A model generated the notes under the pieces. It did no database searches. It saw only the letters and a program-made list of their open reading frames with translations, and was not told the DNA's origin. Below are positions 41,211 through 46,511 of a stretch of 46,511 bases of DNA, piece after piece (the stretch's first letter is position 1; each line of letters opens with the position of its first letter). A program made the position numbers and the translations under genes. The stretch is from Holophagales bacterium UBA2201. GTDB taxonomy: Bacteria; Acidobacteriota; Thermoanaerobaculia; UBA2201. The stretch is taken from positions 709 to 47,219 of the forward strand of contig DCUZ01000031.1 in assembly GCA_002327305.1 (NCBI GenBank), read 5' to 3'.

Positions 41211-43898
41211 ATGGCGGGAAAGATCCTGGTCAAGGCGCTGGCCGCCGGCATGAGCATCACGGTCAACGAGATGCTCTTTTACCTGAAGAATTTCGGGATC
41301 AACAAGGTCGGCGGGGACGATGAGTTGACCGTCGAGGAGGCCCAGGCCATTCTCTCCGGAGACCTCAAGGCCACGCAGAAATCCCTCATCGTGAGGGAGG
41401 ACAAGAAGGAGAAGTCCCACGCCAAGCGGCGGGACATCAAGGTGGCCCCCGTGGCCCGCGTTTCGGCCGCCGAGGCCCCCATCATCAACATCCCGACCAA
41501 AAAGAAGACGGTCGAGGAGCCGGCGGCCGCTTCCGAGACCCCGGACCCCGCGGCCGCGCCCAAGGCCGCCAGACCGGTCAAGGCGGCCACCAAGGCCGCC
41601 AAGCCGGCCAAGGCGCAACCCGCGCCGCTGCCGGAGCCCTCCCCCGCCGCCCCGCGCCCGACGGTCCGGCCCCAGATCCCCAAGGCGGGTCCCCGACTCG
41701 CCGCCGCCCGGGACCGGATCGCCGAGATCCCCGACCGGCCCAAACCGGTCCCGCCTCCGCCTCCCCCCAAGCCCGCCGCCAAACCGGCCCCCGCCCCCCG
41801 CGCCGCCGGCGCCCCCGCGGCCCGCCCCGCGGCGCCGGGGACGCGTCCCAAGCCGTCCGGCCCTTCCAGGCCGGCGGCCCCCTCGGCGGGCGCGGCGCTG
41901 AAGCCCAAGAAGGAAGACAAAAAGGCCCCGGTCAGGAAGAAGGGGAAGATCACCCCCTTCGAGCCGGAAAAGGGCCCCGGGATCGACCTCCAGCAGTTCA
42001 AGGGGAAGGCCACCAAGACCGCCCAGGAGATCCACGACGTCACCGAAGACCGCGGCGCCATGCTGGCCAAGAAGGGGCGAAAGGTGGTGGAGGAGGAGAT
42101 CCACCACATCCCCCTCTCCCTCAAGGAGCAGGTGCGCCGCCTGCGGGAGACCATCTCCCACGGCGGAGAGGTGGTTCTCTCCGAGGGGCAGACCCTGAGA
42201 CACCTCATGGACAAGCTCGGCATCAAGGTCAAGGACTTCATGCCCTACTTCATGGACAAGGGGATGAGTGTCTCCATCAACCAGCCCATCAACCAGGAGT
42301 TCACCGACAAGATCGCCGCCGACCTCGGCTTCACCGTCAAGTTCGTCTCCTTCGAGGAGGGGCAGAAGGCCTCCGGCGCGCAGGTCAAGGAGAAGAAGCA
42401 GGGCGACCCCCGCCCCCCCATCGTCACGGTCATGGGCCACGTGGACCACGGCAAGACCACCCTCCTCGATTTCATCCGGAAGGCGCGGGTGGCGGCCTCC
42501 GAGGAGGGGGGCATCACCCAGCACATCGGCGCCTACGAGGTGTCGGTCCACGGGAAGAAGATCGTCTTCGTGGACACCCCCGGCCACGAGGCCTTCACCT
42601 TCATGCGCGCCCGAGGCGCCCAGGTGACCGACCTCGTCATCCTGGTGGTGGCCGCCGACGACGGCATCATGCCGCAGACGGTGGAGGCCATCAACCACGC
42701 CAAGGCGGCGGGCGTCCCTCTCATCGTCGCCGTCAACAAGATCGACAAGGGCAACGCCGACATCGACGCCGTCTACAAGGGCCTCGCCGAGCGCGGCCTC
42801 CAGCCCGAGGCGTGGGGAGGCCAGACCGTCTGCGTCCCCGTCTCCGCCCTGAAGGGCGACGGCGTCCAGGAACTGCTGGAGATGGTCCTCCTCGTGGCGG
42901 AAATGCAGGACCTGCGGGCCGATCCCAAGGCCATGGCCCGGGGCATTGTCCTGGAGTCCCGCAAGGACATCGGGCGGGGCATCCTGGCCACCCTCGTCGT
43001 GCAGGAGGGCACCCTCCGTCGCGGCGACGCCTTCATCTGCGGCTCCACCTGGGGCAAGGTGCGCGCCATGGTCAACGACCGGGGCGTCACGGTGAAGGAG
43101 GCCGGCCCCGGCTCCGCCCTCGAACTCATGGGGTTCGAGGAGCTCCCCTCGGCCGGGGACGCCTTCGCGGTCGTCCACGACGAGGCCGAGGCCAAGAAGG
43201 TCGTCGACCTGCGCAAGGCCCAGGCCCGCGAGGAACGGCTCAAGGGCCGCGTCCTCTCCCTGGAGGACCTCCTGATGAAGGACACGGCCGGGGCGAAGAA
43301 GAACCTCTTCGTTCTCCTCAAGGCCGACACCAACGGCGCCCTCGAGGTGCTCAAGGGGATCGTCAAGAAGCAGGAGAACGACAGCGTCGAGATCACCGTG
43401 GTCCACGAGGGGGTGGGCGCCATCTCCTACAACGACGTGATGCTGGCCTCGGCCTCCAAGGCGATGGTCGTCGGGTTCAACGTGCGGCCGGAGAAGAAGG
43501 CCTCCGACCTGTCCAAGCAGGAGAAGGTCGAAATCCGCCTCTACACCGTCGTGTTCAACATGGTGGACGAACTGAAACTGCTGGTGGCCGGGATGGTGGA
43601 GCCGGTCTTCGTCGAGACGGTGCTGGGGCAGGCCGCCGTGAAGAAGACCTTCAAGATCCCCAAGATCGGCCACATCGCCGGGTGCGAGGTGATCTCGGGC
43701 CTCATCCGCAAGGGGGCCATGGCCCGCCTCCTGCGCGACAACGCCGTGGTCCACGAGGGGCGCCTCACCTCCCTCCGCCGCTTCACCGACGACGTGGAGG
43801 AGGTGCGCGAGGGTCAGGAGTGCGGCATCAGCCTCGAGCGCTATTCCGACGTCAAGGAGGGCGACGTGATCGAGGCCTTCGAGAAAAAGAAGGTCTGA
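41211..43898 (+). CDS. infB: Translation initiation factor IF-2
   Basis: 895 residues. N-terminal IF2_N-type segment (GMSITVNEMLFYLKNFGINK), then a long low-complexity Ala/Pro/Lys region (about 85-255) with APAPRAAGAPAARPAAPG, a second IF2_N-like domain and the GTPase. G1 GHVDHGKTT starts at residue 409; G3 DTPGHEAF, G4 NKID and G5 SALKG follow. Domains II-IV end ERYSDVKEGDVIEAFEKKKV. It delivers initiator tRNA to the 30S subunit in a GTP-dependent way. GGAGGAGG precedes the ATG. Confidence 0.97.
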   Translation: MAGKILVKALAAGMSITVNEMLFYLKNFGINKVGGDDELTVEEAQAILSGDLKATQKSLIVREDKKEKSHAKRRDIKVAPVARVSAAEAPIINIPTKKKTVEEPAAASETPDPAAAPKAARPVKAATKAAKPAKAQPAPLPEPSPAAPRPTVRPQIPKAGPRLAAARDRIAEIPDRPKPVPPPPPPKPAAKPAPAPRAAGAPAARPAAPGTRPKPSGPSRPAAPSAGAALKPKKEDKKAPVRKKGKITPFEPEKGPGIDLQQFKGKATKTAQEIHDVTEDRGAMLAKKGRKVVEEEIHHIPLSLKEQVRRLRETISHGGEVVLSEGQTLRHLMDKLGIKVKDFMPYFMDKGMSVSINQPINQEFTDKIAADLGFTVKFVSFEEGQKASGAQVKEKKQGDPRPPIVTVMGHVDHGKTTLLDFIRKARVAASEEGGITQHIGAYEVSVHGKKIVFVDTPGHEAFTFMRARGAQVTDLVILVVAADDGIMPQTVEAINHAKAAGVPLIVAVNKIDKGNADIDAVYKGLAERGLQPEAWGGQTVCVPVSALKGDGVQELLEMVLLVAEMQDLRADPKAMARGIVLESRKDIGRGILATLVVQEGTLRRGDAFICGSTWGKVRAMVNDRGVTVKEAGPGSALELMGFEELPSAGDAFAVVHDEAEAKKVVDLRKAQAREERLKGRVLSLEDLLMKDTAGAKKNLFVLLKADTNGALEVLKGIVKKQENDSVEITVVHEGVGAISYNDVMLASASKAMVVGFNVRPEKKASDLSKQEKVEIRLYTVVFNMVDELKLLVAGMVEPVFVETVLGQAAVKKTFKIPKIGHIAGCEVISGLIRKGAMARLLRDNAVVHEGRLTSLRRFTDDVEEVREGQECGISLERYSDVKEGDVIEAFEKKKV

Positions 43899-43909
43899 TC
43901 CTTCCCCCG

Positions 43910-44206
43910 ATGTTCCTGCTGGTCGTCGAGATGGAGATCCACATCCCCTATTGCCGCTCCCTCAAGGAGAAGCGGGGCGTCAAACTGCCCCTGGTGGAGG
44001 GGCTGCGCCGTTCCTTCGGCCTGGCGGTGGCGGAGGTGGACCACGCCGACCGGCACCAGCTCCTCTCGCTCGGCGCCGCCGGCGTGAGCGGCGACGCGGC
44101 CCTGCTCGACCGGATGGGGGGGGACGTCCGCTCCTGGGTGGAGTCCCACACCGACGCCACCCTGGCCGCCTACCGGGCCGAGTGCCTCCCCTGGGGGCGC
44201 GAATGA
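43910..44206 (+). CDS. DUF503 (YlxP-like) protein
   Basis: 98 residues. Matches the DUF503 pattern LVVEMEIHIPYCRSLKEKRG near the start, AVAEVDHADRHQLLSLGAAG in the middle, and a helical C-terminus. Homologues (YlxP) are almost always encoded between infB and rbfA, as here, and likely assist ribosome assembly, but the mechanism is unknown. ATG at 43910, 11 nt after infB, with no strong Shine-Dalgarno. Its stop overlaps the rbfA ATG. Confidence 0.9.
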   Translation: MFLLVVEMEIHIPYCRSLKEKRGVKLPLVEGLRRSFGLAVAEVDHADRHQLLSLGAAGVSGDAALLDRMGGDVRSWVESHTDATLAAYRAECLPWGRE

Positions 44207-44547
44207 GGCCGAAAGGTCTCCGGCAGGCCCGCCTCAACGAGGCCATCAAGGAGGTCCTCTCCCTGGTGCTGCTGACCAAGTCCCAGGACCCCCGGCTGCG
44301 GTCGTGCATCGTCACGCAGGTGGCCTTGACCCCCGACTTCGGCCTGGCCACGGTCTTCTGGCGCACCCTGGGCCCGACGGAGGAGCGGGAGGGGCTGTCC
44401 GAGGCCCTCGAGCACGCCGTTCCCTTCCTGCGCCGGGAGCTCCAGGCGTCGCTGAAGATGCGGGTGCTTCCCGATCTGAGATTCCGCTACGACGAGGTCC
44501 CCGACGAGGCGGCCCGCATCGACGCCCTTCTGGAGCACCTCCATTGA
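44203..44547 (+). CDS. rbfA: Ribosome-binding factor A
   Basis: 114 residues, normal length. Binds the 30S subunit during late 16S rRNA maturation. KH-like fold with LNEAIKEVLSLVLLTKSQDPRL, VTQVALTPDFGLATVFWRTLG and the C-terminal LPDLRFRYDEVPDEAARIDALL. The ATG at 44203 overlaps the preceding stop (ATGA). The downstream gene starts within its last codon. Confidence 0.93.
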   Translation: MRPKGLRQARLNEAIKEVLSLVLLTKSQDPRLRSCIVTQVALTPDFGLATVFWRTLGPTEEREGLSEALEHAVPFLRRELQASLKMRVLPDLRFRYDEVPDEAARIDALLEHLH

Positions 44548-45518
44548 GCGCCGCCCCCGCCGCCTTCGACCGCCTGCTGGAGGCCATCCGGGCCGGACGG
44601 CGGTTCCTCATCACCTCGCACCAGCACCCTGACGGTGATTCCTCCGGCAGCGCCCTGGCCCTCCAACGGATCCTGGGCCGGATGGGGAAGGAGTCGCTCG
44701 TGATCAACACCGACGCCGTCCCCTTCAACCTCAAGCGGATGCCCCTGCTGGAACACTGGGTCCAGCGGCCGGACCTGCCGCCCGACTGGCCCGCCGCCTA
44801 CGACGCCGTCTTCGTCCTGGAGTGCCCCAACATCGAGCGGACGGGATACCGCGGTCTCGAGGCGGGGCGCATCATCAACCTCGACCACCACCTCTCCAAT
44901 TCCGGGTACGGCGACATCGTCATCGTGGACGCCGAGGCCGCCTGCCTGGGGAAGATCATTTTCGAGACGGCCCTCGCCCTGGGGGTGGAGGTGGACCGGG
45001 AGACGGCCACCTGCCTCTACATCGCCCTCGTCACCGACGCGGGGCAGTTTTGCTACGCCAACGCCACCCCCGAGAGCTTCGCGCTCGCCCGCGACCTCGT
45101 GACCCTGGGCGCCGCCCCGGCGGAGGTCTCGCGCATCCTCTACGAGGGGTACTCCGCCAACTCCGTCAAGTTGAAGGGGCTCCTCCTCTCCACCCTGGAG
45201 CTGGGGGCCGGGGGGCGGCTCGCCTTCCTCCGCTTCCCCCTGCGGTTTCTCCGGGAGTGCGCCTGCCTCCCCGGCGACGCGGAGGGGGTCATCGACGAGC
45301 CGCGGAAGATCGGGGGGGTGGAGGTGGCGGCGATGCTGAGGGAGGTGGAGGGGGGACAGGTCAAGGTGAGCATGCGCAGTCAGGGACGGGTTGACGTGGA
45401 GGCCGTGGCCCGGCGGCACCACGGCGGCGGACACCGCAACGCCGCCGGGTTCACCATGGCGGGGACCCTCGACGACGCCCGGGCCCTCGTCACCGCGGAG
45501 CTGGAAGGGAGCCTCTGA
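44544..45518 (+). CDS. nrnA: Bifunctional oligoribonuclease/pAp phosphatase (NrnA-like, DHH family)
   Basis: 324 residues. DHH domain: TSHQHPDGDSSGSALAL supplies the first metal ligands, the DHH motif is in NLDHHLSNSGYGD, and ALVTDAGQFCYANATP follows. The DHHA1 domain ends with RRHHGGGHRNAAG. Degrades short RNA oligonucleotides and 3'-phosphoadenosine 5'-phosphate. The TTG at 44544 overlaps the rbfA stop (TTGA); no ATG is available in the right place, so translation is probably coupled. Confidence 0.92.
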   Translation: MSAAPAAFDRLLEAIRAGRRFLITSHQHPDGDSSGSALALQRILGRMGKESLVINTDAVPFNLKRMPLLEHWVQRPDLPPDWPAAYDAVFVLECPNIERTGYRGLEAGRIINLDHHLSNSGYGDIVIVDAEAACLGKIIFETALALGVEVDRETATCLYIALVTDAGQFCYANATPESFALARDLVTLGAAPAEVSRILYEGYSANSVKLKGLLLSTLELGAGGRLAFLRFPLRFLRECACLPGDAEGVIDEPRKIGGVEVAAMLREVEGGQVKVSMRSQGRVDVEAVARRHHGGGHRNAAGFTMAGTLDDARALVTAELEGSL

Positions 45519-45519
45519 G

Positions 45520-46437
45520 ATGAAAGCCGACGGCCTGCTGTTCGTGGACAAATCGCCCGGCCACACCTCCCACGACGTGGTGGAGGAGGCGCGCAGGCTG
45601 ATCCGCCTGCGGAAGATCGGCCACACCGGCACCCTCGATCCCGCCGCCAGCGGCCTCATGGTGATGTGCCTCGGCGGCGCCGTGCGCCTCCAGCAGTACC
45701 TCACCGGGATGAACAAGACCTACGCGGGGCAGGTGCGCTTCGGCTTCAGCACCACCACCTACGACGCCGAAGGCCCCCCCGTGGGGGAGACGAAAACGGT
45801 GGAGGCGCTCGACCTGGCGGCCCTAAACGCCCTGGCGGAACGGTTCACCGGCGACATCGTCCAGGCGCCGCCCCCCTACTCGGCCAAGCGGTTCGAGGGG
45901 AAGCGGTTCTACGAACTGGCCCGGGCCGGCCTCGAGGTCCCCAAGGTGGAGAAGAAGGTCCGGGTGATGCGGTTTGTCTTCACCAAGGCGGAGGGGGACC
46001 GCGCCCATTTCGAGATCGAGTGCGGCTCCGGCACCTACATCCGGTCGCTGGCCCACGAGATGGGGGAGCGGACGGGACTGGGAGGGCACCTGTGCGCCCT
46101 GCGGCGGGAGAAGATCGGCGACTTCTCCCTCGACCGCGCCATCACCCTGGAGGCGATGCGGGCGATCATGCCCCCCGAGCGGCTCCAGGGGGGGCACTTC
46201 GTCACCCTCGCGGACGTGCAGCTGCCCATCCCCACGGTCGTGGTGGACAATCTCCAGGCCCGCAAACTCGCCCACGGACAGACGGTGACCCAGTACGACC
46301 CCGACTTCCCGCGTTCCTCCAAAGGGGGGAACATCCAGATCCTCAACGCGGACCGTCAATTCATCGGCGTCGGCGAGGTCAAGACCGGCGAGGGCGGCTC
46401 CATCGTCATCGCGCCGAAGGTCATTCTCGCGCCCTGA
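45520..46437 (+). CDS. truB: tRNA pseudouridine(55) synthase
   Basis: 305 residues. Makes pseudouridine 55 in the T loop of tRNAs. Catalytic Asp in GHTGTLDPAASGLMVMCLG; further motifs are KTYAGQVRFGFSTTTYDAEG, PPPYSAKRFEGKRFYELAR and CGSGTYIRSLAHEMGE. The C-terminal TruB_C/PUA-like part ends NADRQFIGVGEV. GGGAGCC lies just before the ATG at 45520, 1 nt after the nrnA stop. Final gene of this operon within the window. Confidence 0.95.
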   Translation: MKADGLLFVDKSPGHTSHDVVEEARRLIRLRKIGHTGTLDPAASGLMVMCLGGAVRLQQYLTGMNKTYAGQVRFGFSTTTYDAEGPPVGETKTVEALDLAALNALAERFTGDIVQAPPPYSAKRFEGKRFYELARAGLEVPKVEKKVRVMRFVFTKAEGDRAHFEIECGSGTYIRSLAHEMGERTGLGGHLCALRREKIGDFSLDRAITLEAMRAIMPPERLQGGHFVTLADVQLPIPTVVVDNLQARKLAHGQTVTQYDPDFPRSSKGGNIQILNADRQFIGVGEVKTGEGGSIVIAPKVILAP

Positions 46438-46444
46438 CGGGCGC

Positions 46445-46511
46445 GAGGCGGGGAGGCGGGAAGGCGGGAAGGCGGGGAAGGCGGGAAGGCGGGAAGGCGG
46501 GGAGGCGGGAA
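46445..46511. repeat. Tandem GGCGGGAA-type repeat at the window edge
   Basis: From about 46445 to the end the sequence consists of 8-9-bp units (GGCGGGAA, GGCGGGGA). It directly follows truB and is cut by the window edge. It is the fourth simple-repeat tract in or next to an intergenic region of this window. Confidence 0.9.

Noticed and set aside
41043..43754. A 903-codon open frame antisense to infB
   Set aside because: IF-2 is unambiguous on the plus strand. The antisense protein is low-complexity with no domain.

Overview
This 46.5 kb window comes from a GC-rich bacterial chromosome, most probably an Acidobacteriota member. That placement is an inference from family content: a VWFA-type protein of the kind common in Acidobacteria, a GWxTD-domain secreted protein, a Ser/Thr kinase with a long TPR tail, a propeller/Y_Y_Y sensor carrying GGDEF, and a DUF4388 protein. 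Most genes look like vertically inherited core genes with very high third-position GC, which is why large antisense shadow reading frames are everywhere.

Layout. 1-800: a minus-strand tRNA-Ser(GCT), a mosaic tRNA-Ser-like copy about 215 bp upstream of it with its own promoter-like sequence, more tRNA fragments, a hairpin-rich noncoding stretch and tRNA-Arg(CCG). 801-5115 (minus): VWFA protein, OmpA lipoprotein, response regulator, DUF4388/J-like protein and AI-2E-type membrane protein. 5211-8014 (plus): flavodiiron protein, a small accessory pocket with two short ORFs and REP-like hairpins, and a fumarylacetoacetate-hydrolase-family enzyme. 8079-17065 (plus): a putative diguanylate cyclase sensor, a TPR kinase, a tRNA-dihydrouridine synthase and a secreted TolB-like propeller. 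17067-25089: a peptide ABC transporter split into oppABC (minus) and oppDF (plus), separated by a secreted protein, YceI and a CDF metal exporter. 25168-33931 (plus): GWxTD protein, RibBA, a translationally coupled nucleotide-sugar operon (UDP-HexNAc dehydrogenase-like, UDP-GlcA 4-epimerase-like, UDP-Glc dehydrogenase, UDP-GlcA decarboxylase), FolD and CoaE. 33932-36274: simple repeats, a ZIP transporter and SerC (minus). 36396-39303: a GerMN lipoprotein and an AmiC-type amidase (minus) divergent from a putative outer-membrane barrel. 39326-46437: the rimP-nusA-infB-DUF503-rbfA-nrnA-truB operon, with a promoter and terminator-like leader hairpin.

The most unusual signals are: the tandemly duplicated tRNA-Ser locus, whose second copy keeps promoter, acceptor and variable-arm blocks but has a replaced anticodon arm and an insertion in the T loop; a recurring architecture in which a -10 hexamer lies only 6-11 nt before the start codon, suggesting leaderless transcripts; a TPR kinase with 45-47-residue modules marked by a G-x-D-P motif and Asn in place of the catalytic-loop Lys; a 19-G run inside rimP; and the split opp locus. 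I saw no CRISPR array, prophage, transposase or clear defence system.
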